39,985 bases of DNA from a virus (IMGVR_UViG_3300032331_001951:1-39985), one strand, 5' to 3'; positions 7,120 to 15,814 are shown, numbered from the stretch's first letter. The notes: generated by a model not told the origin, from the sequence alone. A program made the numbers and translations.

Positions 7120-8842
7120 TCTCTTTCACAACCCGGAGAATGTTCTCTACCCGGCTGGTAAGTTCATCTCTATGACTGACCAACCAAATACTCTTGTGTC
7201 GTTCTCGACTCATCTTCTTCAGCAGGGCCAATGCGTTCTCTACGCCTTGTGTGTCCAACCCAGAATCAATCATCTCGTCGATAAACAAGATGTTGATGGG
7301 TTGGTACAAACTTTCCCATACGTCACGGAACGCCCAGCTCATGCTGAGAATCAATCGATTGCGCTCACCACGCGATAGATTGTCAAAGTCCAGCTCACGA
7401 CCTAGTTCTTCAATACTCACTGTGAGATCGTTCTGGAACTTCACAGTGTGTGGCAATCCAATGCGATCAAGATAGTGTGTGAGTCGACTGTTGAGATAAC
7501 TCAAGTTTTGATCAATGATCTTCTTACGCACAAAGCTATCTTTGCTGGTCAGCAGTTTTAACAAGAACTCTTGATGCTCCTGCACTCTAGTGAATTCGTT
7601 TAGTGTGTCATAGGAAACTACCTGCAAGGCTTGATTCTGCATTTCTGTGATCTGTTCACTGTAGGGATCTGTTTCTGAAGACCGAGTCACAAGATCCTTG
7701 TTTAATGTATCCACGGTGTTCTTGTGATTCAAGGCCTGTTCCAAACTGTCATAGAACACCAAGGGCGCTGTACCTAATGTACCAAGTTCTCGCAATTGGT
7801 CCTGATGCTCCATACGCTGCGAGTCATTAGTCAACAATTGCAATGCAAGTTCTTGCAAGGTTTTTTCACGCTGTGCTTTTACAGCGTCAAGACTATTATC
7901 ATGTATCTCTGTGCCACAGGCAAAACACTTGTGACTGGCAATCTGATTGAGATCTTTTTTGATTTGATCAAATTGTTTTTGTAATTTTGTATCATCGGAG
8001 TCAATCTGCCGTATCCAACGATTGGCGTCGTCTATGGCTTTCTTACGCACATGATATGCTTCGAGATCTCTGTGTGCTTGGACCTCTGCTGCGATATCAA
8101 TGTGTTCGAGATCAGCAATACCCTGTGCTAGGCCTTCTACATCTTCTGTTTGTTTTCGTAGCCACAGGGTTCTGCGTTTCTCTAAACTTTGTATCTGTTC
8201 TTCAATGCGCCGGTTGGCTTCTTGCACAGCCCGGATACGCAGTTCTTCTGATTGGATGGAATCTTTGGTTTGTCTGTTGAGTTCTTTGATACGATCAGCA
8301 CGTTCACTCAGTAGTGTGATACCCAGCAGTTGTTCGATAATAGTTCTTTGTTCATTGGCCTTGAGACTCAAGAACGGCGGCGTATATGTGTTCAAGGCAA
8401 CGATGTGTTGAAACATGTCGTGGCTCATACCTAGCACACGCTCGATGGCTTCTTGAGTTTCTCGACTGTCACCTTGTGCTTCGTCCTGTGCTGCTTGATG
8501 TTCGTCGTTCACATAGAACTTGATCACATTGGGTTTGCGCCCACGTTCAATTCGATAAGTCTTGCCACCTACTCCAAAATCAAGACTAACCAACATGTTC
8601 TTACCATTGGTTTTGTTTACAAGATTGTCCTTGCGAATGTTTGACAAGGCTTGCCCATACAATGCATAACTTAGTGCATTGATAATTGTGGTTTTACCTG
8701 TGCCATTGCGTGATCCATCACCACCCATGTCAAGATTTTCACCCAGCACTAGTGTGAGATCAGATCGATCAAAGTCAATGGCTTGCGTGGTGTTACCCAC
8801 GCTCATGAAGTTCTTAACGGTTAGATTTTTTATATGGATCAT
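7079..8842 (-). CDS. gp46: gp46-like recombination endonuclease subunit (Rad50/SbcC family ATPase)
   Basis: The 587-residue protein shows every SMC/Rad50 element: Walker A GDGSRNGTGKT (41-51), long coiled-coil arms, a zinc hook CFAC (306-309), the ABC signature LSRGE (489-493), Walker B ILFIDE (518-523) and an H-loop VSH (555-557). In T4, gp46 with gp47 resects DNA ends for recombination-dependent replication and helps degrade host DNA. It lies downstream of gp47 but is separated from it by two metabolic-type genes. There is no strong ribosome site before ATG 8842. The length matches T4 gp46 (about 560 residues). Confidence 0.95.
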   Translation of the reverse strand: MIHIKNLTVKNFMSVGNTTQAIDFDRSDLTLVLGENLDMGGDGSRNGTGKTTIINALSYALYGQALSNIRKDNLVNKTNGKNMLVSLDFGVGGKTYRIERGRKPNVIKFYVNDEHQAAQDEAQGDSRETQEAIERVLGMSHDMFQHIVALNTYTPPFLSLKANEQRTIIEQLLGITLLSERADRIKELNRQTKDSIQSEELRIRAVQEANRRIEEQIQSLEKRRTLWLRKQTEDVEGLAQGIADLEHIDIAAEVQAHRDLEAYHVRKKAIDDANRWIRQIDSDDTKLQKQFDQIKKDLNQIASHKCFACGTEIHDNSLDAVKAQREKTLQELALQLLTNDSQRMEHQDQLRELGTLGTAPLVFYDSLEQALNHKNTVDTLNKDLVTRSSETDPYSEQITEMQNQALQVVSYDTLNEFTRVQEHQEFLLKLLTSKDSFVRKKIIDQNLSYLNSRLTHYLDRIGLPHTVKFQNDLTVSIEELGRELDFDNLSRGERNRLILSMSWAFRDVWESLYQPINILFIDEMIDSGLDTQGVENALALLKKMSRERHKSIWLVSHRDELTSRVENILRVVKENGFTSYSTDIDLV

Positions 8843-8873
8843 TAAACTATTTTATAGATTGTCAGTAGTAAAG

Positions 8874-9800
8874 TCAATTTGATTGGATCTTATATTTTGC
8901 AAAAATAGATTCGAAGTTTGTTGTATCTTCTCTAACATACTCAATAAACTGTTTTAAAGTAGTCTTGCCCCAGGTCTGGTATCCCATGTTGGCAATTTGA
9001 TCTTGAACAGTTTTGCTAGAAATAGTCTTCTGCAATGCTTGTTCAAGTGCTAGTCGGTCGGCGGCAGGCATGTCCTTGTTTACATAAAATGCTGCCCACC
9101 CAATAGACACAACATCGATGCCAAATACTTCTTTCATTGTAGGTATCGTTGGGTATTGCATACTACGTTGCTTTGATGTCACAGCAATATATTTTAACTT
9201 GTTTGCATCAAACATAGCTCTTGTTGATGGGATTGTAGAAAAAGAAAAACTTAGATCTTTGTTGTAAATATCAGAATACCAGTTATTAAAGTCTCTATAC
9301 GGAACATGCACTGCATTGTTTAACAAATTAACTGAATCAAGGAACTGCAGGCTAGCTATATGAGCATTTGATCCAACGCCCCATGATCCAAATTTGGGAT
9401 TTGTTCTAACAGCAGTAACAAAGTCTATTGATGGAGTGTTAGATGACGTTACCAGTACCATGTCGTTTTTGAATATAGGGGCTACAGCAATAAAATCTTT
9501 ACGATAATCCTTGTTGTAGAGAAGATGGTACGACATCATGTTCTCTGATACCGCTACTAGCAAAACATTTTTGTTTTCTTTTCGTGATATATATTCCATT
9601 GCAATCCCACCACTGGCCCCGGGTCGATTTTCAATTACTACGGACTTTCCTAAGTTAACTGAAAGTTCAGCTGCAACGGAACGTGTGATTACATCAGGAC
9701 CTGACCCAGCTGGCAATCCGATTACAATTTTTAATTCTTCGGCCAGAACTTGTCCTGCTAACAAAATGCTCAATACTCCCCAGAAAATAATTTTTTTCAT
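8874..9800 (-). CDS. Periplasmic solute-binding protein, Bug/TctC family (tripartite tricarboxylate transporter type)
   Basis: The 308-residue protein starts with a classical signal peptide (residues 1-20, cut after QVLA). It then shows the Bug-family signatures LPAGSGPD (29-36) and IENRPGASGG (56-65), and the family's C-terminal half with PTIPTMKE. Length is normal for the family and no residue block is missing. Bug proteins bind carboxylates such as citrate, amino acids, nicotinate or terephthalate in the periplasm and usually hand them to TctAB membrane proteins. No such membrane genes are in the window. If functional, the product must work with the host transporter or act as a scavenger or sensor. 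Its ATG overlaps the ANL stop as ATGA, so it is translationally coupled. This is a host-derived accessory gene inside a phage core operon. Confidence 0.9.
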   Translation of the reverse strand: MKKIIFWGVLSILLAGQVLAEELKIVIGLPAGSGPDVITRSVAAELSVNLGKSVVIENRPGASGGIAMEYISRKENKNVLLVAVSENMMSYHLLYNKDYRKDFIAVAPIFKNDMVLVTSSNTPSIDFVTAVRTNPKFGSWGVGSNAHIASLQFLDSVNLLNNAVHVPYRDFNNWYSDIYNKDLSFSFSTIPSTRAMFDANKLKYIAVTSKQRSMQYPTIPTMKEVFGIDVVSIGWAAFYVNKDMPAADRLALEQALQKTISSKTVQDQIANMGYQTWGKTTLKQFIEYVREDTTNFESIFAKYKIQSN

Positions 9801-11233
9801 AACAAGTTGTTTTCCTTTCTAAAAAAATCTCTTGCACTGTTGTAGCTAAATTTAATTTGATCAAAAAATAGTTTTATATCGATGAATTCTACATAGTCGA
9901 TCTCTGTGTTATGGTACATGTTGCGTATCTTGGTTCTCAAAATGTTTATGTTTTTTTCAACAACAGCAACTGAGTCACTATTGCATAGTAGATATAGTTT
10001 ATTGGTAACTGAATCAGGAACTAAAAAACAGTTCTTTCCTAGAATTTCTGTTGTAATTTTTTCTAATTCTGAAATTGGTAATACTACATCATTGACTCTG
10101 AAAATGTCGTTGCGGCCAGAAAGAACAAAGTTTGACTGTTGATCTAGGATGAACGAGTCGTTTAAGCTAGCATTGATATTGTGCAGATGATTAAAAATGC
10201 TCAGCTTAGAACCATCAATTTTAATTTTAAAAAAATCATCCAGTGGTTTGTTGTAGTTTAAAACGTCAAACGTGTCGCTGCATTCTTTGGTAATAGTATT
10301 TACTAGCACTGGACCTAGGGTCTCAGTTGATCCGTATCCTGAAATAATAGAGTTTACATTTTTGTCTTTAATTTGTTGAATCCAGATTTTCTGATTGGCT
10401 TGCACTATGATCAAATCAAGTTGGTGATCTAGTTTTGGTAATGCTTCAAGTAATTCTTCAAGAATAACACGGTTTGGTATCACCATCTTGGTAATTTTTT
10501 CTTCTACAATACGTCTGACGACCTTTTTCATATCATTTTTATACTCAAAGTAGTGAGTGTTGCACACTGACATTGACGGAAAAAAGAACTGTGCAGATGT
10601 TCCTCCGTGATGTATATTTGTTAAGTGCAACACTCGATCCTCAGGTTTAAGATCGTATATCTTTTTACACCTGTTACCTATGTCGTATAAAAAGGCATGA
10701 GTATACCTCATGGGCATCGGTATACTGGTTGTCCCACTAGTAGTAACAGCAAGGGCAACTGTCTCTTCAGTTGCCCACATACTTTTGTTATGTAAACAGT
10801 TAGCTGATGTGTAAGTGTGCCATATAGATGATGGTAGTTGTTTTATTGCATATAAGTCCCCAACTGCTTTTGCTTTTACATCTGCGGTCCTAGGGTCTAC
10901 ATCAAAAACAAATGCATCAAACGGAGCAAGAACACGACACCTTACCGTTTCTGCACGGTCTGGGGATGATGGTTTGTCCCCAACAACTAACTGACCGCCT
11001 AGATCTAAAGCTGCGTAAAGTAACGTAACATATTTTATATCACACAAAGTCATAGAAGGCAGCAGACTTTTATTTGGACCAAAATCTGCTTGCTCGACTA
11101 ATATGTTTTTCCAGTGTTCTATACCAGACATCAAATCATCGTAGCCTAGAACAATTTTTTCATCCTCTAGGTCTGAATATTGGATCCACTGTATATTTTT
11201 AGATATATTTTTGCTGCAAATTAATTTGTTCAT
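9797..11233 (-). CDS. ANL-superfamily adenylation enzyme-like protein (acyl-CoA synthetase relative), divergent
   Basis: This 478-residue protein has the ANL phosphate loop as TTSGTTSIP, an HHGG segment resembling motif A4, the YGxTE motif as GYGSTETLGP, and the hinge-region motif GRNDIFRVNDVVLP followed by SELEKI. ANL enzymes use ATP to turn a carboxylic acid into an acyl-adenylate and then usually a thioester. Several catalytic positions are unusual. The Lys expected after the P-loop proline is Met. The TGD aspartate before the GR motif is not seen. The C-terminal A10 Lys (normally in a GK motif) falls in KFSYNSARDFF without a clear equivalent. It may therefore bind rather than activate acids, or use altered chemistry. 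It overlaps gp47 and the binding protein by 4 bases each. Confidence 0.75.
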   Translation of the reverse strand: MNKLICSKNISKNIQWIQYSDLEDEKIVLGYDDLMSGIEHWKNILVEQADFGPNKSLLPSMTLCDIKYVTLLYAALDLGGQLVVGDKPSSPDRAETVRCRVLAPFDAFVFDVDPRTADVKAKAVGDLYAIKQLPSSIWHTYTSANCLHNKSMWATEETVALAVTTSGTTSIPMPMRYTHAFLYDIGNRCKKIYDLKPEDRVLHLTNIHHGGTSAQFFFPSMSVCNTHYFEYKNDMKKVVRRIVEEKITKMVIPNRVILEELLEALPKLDHQLDLIIVQANQKIWIQQIKDKNVNSIISGYGSTETLGPVLVNTITKECSDTFDVLNYNKPLDDFFKIKIDGSKLSIFNHLHNINASLNDSFILDQQSNFVLSGRNDIFRVNDVVLPISELEKITTEILGKNCFLVPDSVTNKLYLLCNSDSVAVVEKNINILRTKIRNMYHNTEIDYVEFIDIKLFFDQIKFSYNSARDFFRKENNLL

Positions 11234-12246
11234 AGTTCTCTATAAATTTTCAACAACAATTTGTTGTCGTAAAACTCACTTTCGATATTGGTCAACTGAT
11301 CTGTAACAATCTGATCTACGCTTTCAAACTTTACTTCGCCAGGTGCCATATCAGTATCTACTGCGGAGTTCTTGTTGGGTATCAGTGCCATCTCTCTGAG
11401 AGAGTAATCCTTGATGTAGGTTTCTTTGATGAAGTTGGCTTCTTCGTATGAAATCTCAATGTCCAAGTTTACACGCACATGCATTCTGGGCGCCAGCAAT
11501 GTGTCTGCATTATCGATGATGTTGGCAAGTCCTAACACACGATATCTAGGTTGGTCCGGCCAAGCATGATAAACAGGATCTTGGCCCCACTCTAACACAG
11601 TAAGTCCGCGAGCATCATCACCGGCATCAGCATAATTATGCGGAAAACAATTGCCAATGTAAGTGATGTTTTTCTTGGTTTGGCGTTTGTGGAAGTGACC
11701 GGTGAAAACATGTTCAAAGTTGTTGAAGTCTTCTCTCCGTACCTCGCCGTGATCCGGCATCTCTACCATGGCATTCATGAGGTAACCGGGCAATTCAAAA
11801 TGCCCAAACATGTATTTGCCATGAAGTTTAGAAATACGTTTGTGATCGTCACCAACCAGCCAAGGAGCAATAATCACATTGCCGCTTGAGAACCAATCGT
11901 TACAGATTTCTACATTGGGCAAATGCCTAGCCCATTCTACACTTTGGATATCTCGCTTGTCACGATAGTATAGGTCATGATTGCCTGGAATAAAAAACAC
12001 CCGATCAAAATTAGCATTCATGTGCTCCAGTGCCTGTAGGCTGTAGTGTAGTGTGACAATATTTAAGCTGGCTCTATTGTTGTGCCAGTCACCAAGAAAC
12101 ATGCAGGTCTCACAACCTTCCTCTCGTGCCTTGGTAGTAGCCCACTTCACAAAGTTTAAGCAGTCTTCATTGTGAGTGGTGCTGTTTGATTTGAGTCCAA
12201 AGTGGATGTCTGTCATCAAGGCAGCCTTCTTAAAAAGATTACTCAT
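11230..12246 (-). CDS. gp47: gp47-like recombination endonuclease subunit (Mre11/SbcD family phosphoesterase)
   Basis: The 338-residue protein holds the calcineurin-like phosphoesterase motifs in order: Asp13-x-His15 (TDIHFG), Asp53 (LGDWH), Asn89-His90-Asp91 (PGNHD), His149 (FGHF) and His184-x-His186 (GHFH). These bind two manganese ions. With gp46 it forms the end-processing nuclease of T4-type recombination. The size equals T4 gp47 (339 residues). The ATG directly follows a stop (TAAATG) of a possible 21-codon frame. A sigma70-like promoter stands just upstream, at the end of gp55. Its own stop overlaps the ANL start as ATGA. Confidence 0.95.
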   Translation of the reverse strand: MSNLFKKAALMTDIHFGLKSNSTTHNEDCLNFVKWATTKAREEGCETCMFLGDWHNNRASLNIVTLHYSLQALEHMNANFDRVFFIPGNHDLYYRDKRDIQSVEWARHLPNVEICNDWFSSGNVIIAPWLVGDDHKRISKLHGKYMFGHFELPGYLMNAMVEMPDHGEVRREDFNNFEHVFTGHFHKRQTKKNITYIGNCFPHNYADAGDDARGLTVLEWGQDPVYHAWPDQPRYRVLGLANIIDNADTLLAPRMHVRVNLDIEISYEEANFIKETYIKDYSLREMALIPNKNSAVDTDMAPGEVKFESVDQIVTDQLTNIESEFYDNKLLLKIYREL

Positions 12247-12312
12247 TTATATTTCCCATGCTTTATAACCATGATGTGATAGACCCTGATTAGTTTTTTC
12301 AATATTAGTCAT
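12247..12312 (-). CDS. Possible 21-residue leader ORF before gp47
   Basis: Between gp55 and gp47 a frame reads MTNIEKTNQGLSHHGYKAWE plus Ile, and its TAA abuts the gp47 ATG. The predicted start point of the 12319-12347 promoter falls on or next to this ATG. The message would then be leaderless, or this stretch would be a 66-base 5' leader. The AAGG before the ATG is too close to act as a normal ribosome site. The function is unknown and the frame may be fortuitous. Confidence 0.25.
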   Translation of the reverse strand: MTNIEKTNQGLSHHGYKAWEI

Positions 12313-12318
12313 CCTTAG

Positions 12319-12347
12319 ATTATACTACTCATCCAAGGTACTTACAA
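12319..12347 (-). promoter_or_regulatory. Sigma70-like promoter for the gp47-gp46 operon
   Basis: Reading leftward, TTGTAA (12347-12342), a 17-base spacer and a perfect TATAAT (12324-12319) form a good host-type promoter. It overlaps the end of gp55. The predicted start near 12312 lies 66 bases before the gp47 ATG. It would give gp47 and all eight genes to 3937 a source of transcription separate from gp55. Confidence 0.6.
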
Positions 12348-13224
12348 CCGGTCCGGACATGGCTTCCATTGAGTGTTTGCCGGAATTCTGTCTAGTCCAC
12401 GAAGGATTGAGTCCGTTCATCTCAAGAATGTCATCTCGGATGTTCTGCATCTTCTTTTCAATGTTCAGGATTCTAGTGAATGAGTTAGTGATAGCAGCAG
12501 TGTAGTATGCAAACGGATTTTGTGATTTGGACTCGTCGAATTGCAATCCAATTTGACTCAGCTGTAACAGGGCTTGTCCACGCATCTCTTCGTTATAAGT
12601 GTAACCACGCCAGTTTGAGCGTGTGGCATAACGTTCGCACAGTTTCATAAACATTCGAGCCAGTGTACGAGTCATCTCACCATGATCTTTTGAGAATTCT
12701 CCAGTTATCAAATCTCCACGCCAATGGCTTTTGCCCACCAGGAATGGTTCTTTGTTGTCATCTACCCGGTAGTGGAAGAATGGAGGAAAGTTTACCCGCA
12801 TGTGTGTGGGATCCAATATAACTTCATCAACAATTCCAGCTAATGGATCATCTTCCACAGGATCATCCAGTTCCAAAAGTTCTTCTAATTTGCGTTTTTT
12901 GGCTGCCGCTTTGGTAATTTTTTTTGGTGCCATGGGTATGTGTTCCCAGGTCATTATGCGAAACACTACGTCTGTGTTGGGGATTTTTTTAGGATCTACA
13001 ATCTCACCAGTTTCACGTTTGATGCGATCTGCTCGATTTCTACGTGCTTCGGCTGTGGTTTTTTGATTGATTTTGCTCGTACTGGGCAAGATAATGTCGT
13101 ATTGATGATCCAAAATTGGATCTCTATATGTGCAGTAGTTGTTCTTGCTGAGATGTATTTCTTTCAGGATATCTCTGTTGTTGAGATAGTTGGTTTTTGG
13201 TGTTGCTCTTGTGATTGTGGCCAA
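12325..13224 (-). CDS. gp55: gp55-like sigma factor for late transcription
   Basis: The 299-residue protein matches the T4-type late sigma factor. The hallmark block runs from about residue 145: PPFFHYRVDD, VGKSHWRGDLITGEF, the RSNWRGYTYNEEMR segment corresponding to sigma region 2, and QIGLQFDESKSQNPFAYYTA. gp55 binds host RNA polymerase core and recognises the 8-base late -10 element. The N-terminal 140 residues are an acidic/basic extension beyond T4 gp55 (185 residues). The start is a TTG at 13224-13222, eight bases after AAGGA. No in-frame ATG lies between the promoter and the conserved part until about residue 91. It is the first gene of the leftward block, behind a near-perfect sigma70 promoter. 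Confidence 0.92.
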   Translation of the reverse strand: MATITRATPKTNYLNNRDILKEIHLSKNNYCTYRDPILDHQYDIILPSTSKINQKTTAEARRNRADRIKRETGEIVDPKKIPNTDVVFRIMTWEHIPMAPKKITKAAAKKRKLEELLELDDPVEDDPLAGIVDEVILDPTHMRVNFPPFFHYRVDDNKEPFLVGKSHWRGDLITGEFSKDHGEMTRTLARMFMKLCERYATRSNWRGYTYNEEMRGQALLQLSQIGLQFDESKSQNPFAYYTAAITNSFTRILNIEKKMQNIRDDILEMNGLNPSWTRQNSGKHSMEAMSGPVVSTLDE

Positions 13225-13249
13225 GGGGCGGATCCTTAAAATATTATTT

Positions 13250-13277
13250 ATTATAACACATTTTACACAGTTGTCAA
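13250..13277 (-). promoter_or_regulatory. Strong sigma70 promoter for gp55
   Basis: Reading leftward, a consensus TTGACA (13277-13272), a 16-base spacer and a consensus TATAAT (13255-13250) stand 26 bases before the TTG start. This perfect hexamer pair implies recognition by the host housekeeping polymerase soon after infection. A late-type motif for the opposite strand lies only about 30 bases away. Confidence 0.85.
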
Positions 13278-13307
13278 CGGTTATAAACTATGCGGTTTAT
13301 TTTTTGG

Positions 13308-13315
13308 GTAAATAA
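13308..13315 (+). promoter_or_regulatory. Putative late promoter of the baseplate operon
   Basis: GTAAATAA (in GGGTAAATAAAG) resembles the T4 late -10 octamer and stands 16 bases before the first baseplate ATG. The same octamer recurs before gp6 (22996-23003). The leader would be about ten bases, with AGGA at 13321-13324. No -35 is expected for gp55-type promoters. Confidence 0.5.
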
Positions 13316-13331
13316 AGAATAGGAAAACCCC

Positions 13332-15515
13332 ATGAGTGATGATTTTGACATAGGCGACACCGCAACCAGTTTCAACGATGCCACGCAGTTTGGTCTTGAC
13401 GACACCGCAGCAGCGGCTGAGTCTGGCATCACTGTTGATAATTCCTATGATTTTGCTCAAGGACCTGACGGTAATTTAGGATCTGCTATTCCTGGTGCAG
13501 GCGGTGACCTCAACAACAATGGGTGGTACACAGTAGATTACAATCAACCAGCAGAGGGTATAGATACACAATCTCCAATTGCTGATGGCGCTGGAGCAAT
13601 TGATGTAAATGCCGACGGGTCGGATCTTGCTGCATTACAAAATGATCAAGTAGCCGCATTTAATCCAGCAGCATCGGACACAACTGGATTCCAAGGGCAG
13701 ACTGATGAATTTGGTGGAATTTCAAATGTAGCTCCTGAACCGGTGTTTAATCCTAGAGACGGCACATTCTCAATACCGATCCCCACAGTAAGTGCCGGGG
13801 CAGTTGATAGATTTTTAACCGGACTATCTTATCAAACAAATTCACTTATAAATATTTTACCAGCTAGTTTAACCACCACAGTAAAAGATTTAACAGCATC
13901 ACTAAAATCAGCATTTACGGCCATAACAACAGGTGCTGCTCCTGTTAGCCCTAACGTACCCAGTGGTGCTAGATTTCAAACTGATGAAAATGGATTACCA
14001 ATTTCATCTCCGGCACCACTCAGTAGAGTAGTTGATGGGCAAGGATTACCCATTGAAACCGGTACTCCAGGAGTATTTGTCAACGTTCCTGCGCCCCAGG
14101 CACCACTAGATCAAACAGCCGCTGAATCAGCACGACTAGGTTTAACAAGTCCCACTCCACTAAATCCCGCTGCTGACCCGAGTCAGTTCCCAGCATTCGA
14201 TGATGACGGTAACTTACAACCAGGTTTTGCTATCAATGAGGAAACAGGCGAACCTTTCTATCGTGGCTTTGGTCCAAATGTCGCTGCTCCAGTAAGTGGG
14301 GTTACAGGAGTTCCGGGGGCAGCAGCTGACTTTGTTGGCCCACCTATATCAGCTGCAAATCCGTTGTCGCTCTTCCAAGCAAATTTGACCAAAGCCAAAG
14401 CAGCGTTTGCAGAGGCAGGCATACCATTCCCTAGTGTGTTCAATGCCAACCCAGTTACCGCAGTATTAGCAGCCCTCAATAATAACAATGGTGGTAATGC
14501 TGCATCTACTACAGCAGCCGTGGCAGGCAGCATATTGCCCACGGCTTTCTCTCCAACCGCAGTGGGAGCAGGCACGGCAACAGCCGCAGTATTAAATGCA
14601 GCACTTGACGCTGCGATCAATGCTAGTATAGCTGGATTGACACCAGACCAAGTGCAGGCTGCTGCTGCTACTGCTGCGGCAGCTGAAGCATACACATTGA
14701 AATTGGCTGCACAAGCCCAACAAGTTAGAGAAGCACAGACCAAACAAACCAACAACGGTGATTGGCGTGTGAGACTTAGTTTGGCTCCTGGTGCCGATTA
14801 CTTGTACAACGCAACACCAAGTGGCATACTTGCACCTTTACAAAACACTGGTGGTGTGATATTCCCGTACACTCCTAAAATCACAACCAACTACACTGCC
14901 ATGTACGCACAAACAGATCTCACACATTCAAACTACAAAGGCTATTACTATCAAAACAGCAATGTAGGAGAAATTTCAATTGAAGCCAAATTCACAGCAC
15001 AAGACACCAACGAAGCACAATATCTATTGGCGGTGATACATTTCTTTAGGTCAGTTACCAAAATGTTCTATGGGCAAGATGCTCAGCGAGGCGCGCCACC
15101 ACCATTGGTATTCCTGTCAGGATTTGGAGAATACCAATTTAATAGACATCCTTGTGTGGTTTCTGGTTTTACATACAACATGCCAGACAATGTGGACTAT
15201 ATACGTGCTCGCAGTGTAAACATCAATGGAGCCAGTTTGCTAACTCGTAGAGATCGCCAAACTTCGCCCACTGACCCTATATCAGGCGCCGCACAGCGTA
15301 TAGCCAATTTGGTTTCCAGCCAAGGTATCAGCCCAGGTGCGATTGTGACTCGTCCAGCACCACCTACGTTAGGGCAAAATAACCCTACCTATGTTCCAAC
15401 TAGTGTAGATCTTTCAATAAGATTATTACCCATGCAATCACGCAGGCAAGTCAGTCAACAATTCAGCCTTAAAGGATTTGCCAACGGTGATTTAATTAAA
15501 GGAGGATTCTGGTAA
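13332..15515 (+). CDS. Baseplate/tail-tube junction protein (gp48/gp54-like C-terminal domain)
   Basis: The 727-residue protein has two parts. Residues 1-470 are low-complexity, rich in Ala, Pro, Asp, Gly and Thr, and probably disordered or spacer-like. Residues 475-727 look folded and tail-tube-like: WRVRLSLAPGADYLYN, then ISIEAKFTAQDTNEAQYLLA, HFFRSVTKMFYGQ, PCVVSGFTYNMPDNVDYI and a final YVPTSVDLSIRLLPMQSR. Ordered strands followed by a late VDLSIRLLPMQ segment resemble tube-initiator proteins such as T4 gp48/gp54, which cap the baseplate and start the tube. It opens the baseplate operon and its TAA shares an A with the gp53 ATG. Which of gp48 or gp54 it replaces is not decided. Confidence 0.6.
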   Translation: MSDDFDIGDTATSFNDATQFGLDDTAAAAESGITVDNSYDFAQGPDGNLGSAIPGAGGDLNNNGWYTVDYNQPAEGIDTQSPIADGAGAIDVNADGSDLAALQNDQVAAFNPAASDTTGFQGQTDEFGGISNVAPEPVFNPRDGTFSIPIPTVSAGAVDRFLTGLSYQTNSLINILPASLTTTVKDLTASLKSAFTAITTGAAPVSPNVPSGARFQTDENGLPISSPAPLSRVVDGQGLPIETGTPGVFVNVPAPQAPLDQTAAESARLGLTSPTPLNPAADPSQFPAFDDDGNLQPGFAINEETGEPFYRGFGPNVAAPVSGVTGVPGAAADFVGPPISAANPLSLFQANLTKAKAAFAEAGIPFPSVFNANPVTAVLAALNNNNGGNAASTTAAVAGSILPTAFSPTAVGAGTATAAVLNAALDAAINASIAGLTPDQVQAAAATAAAAEAYTLKLAAQAQQVREAQTKQTNNGDWRVRLSLAPGADYLYNATPSGILAPLQNTGGVIFPYTPKITTNYTAMYAQTDLTHSNYKGYYYQNSNVGEISIEAKFTAQDTNEAQYLLAVIHFFRSVTKMFYGQDAQRGAPPPLVFLSGFGEYQFNRHPCVVSGFTYNMPDNVDYIRARSVNINGASLLTRRDRQTSPTDPISGAAQRIANLVSSQGISPGAIVTRPAPPTLGQNNPTYVPTSVDLSIRLLPMQSRRQVSQQFSLKGFANGDLIKGGFW

Positions 15516-15814
15516 TGGCCACATACGATTCAACTAGCGCATACTTCTCCACAGGATACAGTCAGTTTTTCTTGGATGTAATGACCAACAGGCCCATACC
15601 CAAACAAAGTGATGATCAACTGATGGAAATAACACAAACTTATCAATACAGACCAGACATGTTGGCATTAGACTTGTACAACAACAGCACTCTGTGGTGG
15701 GTGTTCTACCAAAGAAATCCCAACACACTCACAGCACCTCCATTAGATTTCAAAGCTGGGGTACGTATCTATTTGCCCAAGATAACCACTCTACGTAGCG
15801 TGTTAGGATTTTAA
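15515..15814 (+). CDS. gp53: gp53-like baseplate wedge subunit
   Basis: A 99-residue protein with the motifs YRPDMLALDLYNNSTLWWVF and PPLDFKAGVRIYLP. These are typical of gp53 and related LysM-like wedge proteins, in which the WW aromatic pair and the final LysM-like strand are conserved. T4 gp53 joins wedges to the hub; it is longer (196 residues), while short forms are usual in marine T4-like phages. The start overlaps the preceding stop (TAATG) and the next gene starts two bases after its stop. Assignment is good by motif, size and operon position. Confidence 0.75.
   Translation: MATYDSTSAYFSTGYSQFFLDVMTNRPIPKQSDDQLMEITQTYQYRPDMLALDLYNNSTLWWVFYQRNPNTLTAPPLDFKAGVRIYLPKITTLRSVLGF

Noticed and set aside
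8851-8877. Promoter-like TTGACT and TATAAA before gp46 (- strand)
   Set aside because: The spacer is only 15 bases and the start point would fall on the gp46 ATG; too weak to list as a promoter.
14258-14755. Long Ala-rich open frame on the - strand
   Set aside because: It lies wholly inside the low-complexity part of the rightward 727-residue baseplate gene and has the composition of a mirror frame of Ala/Gly-rich coding sequence.
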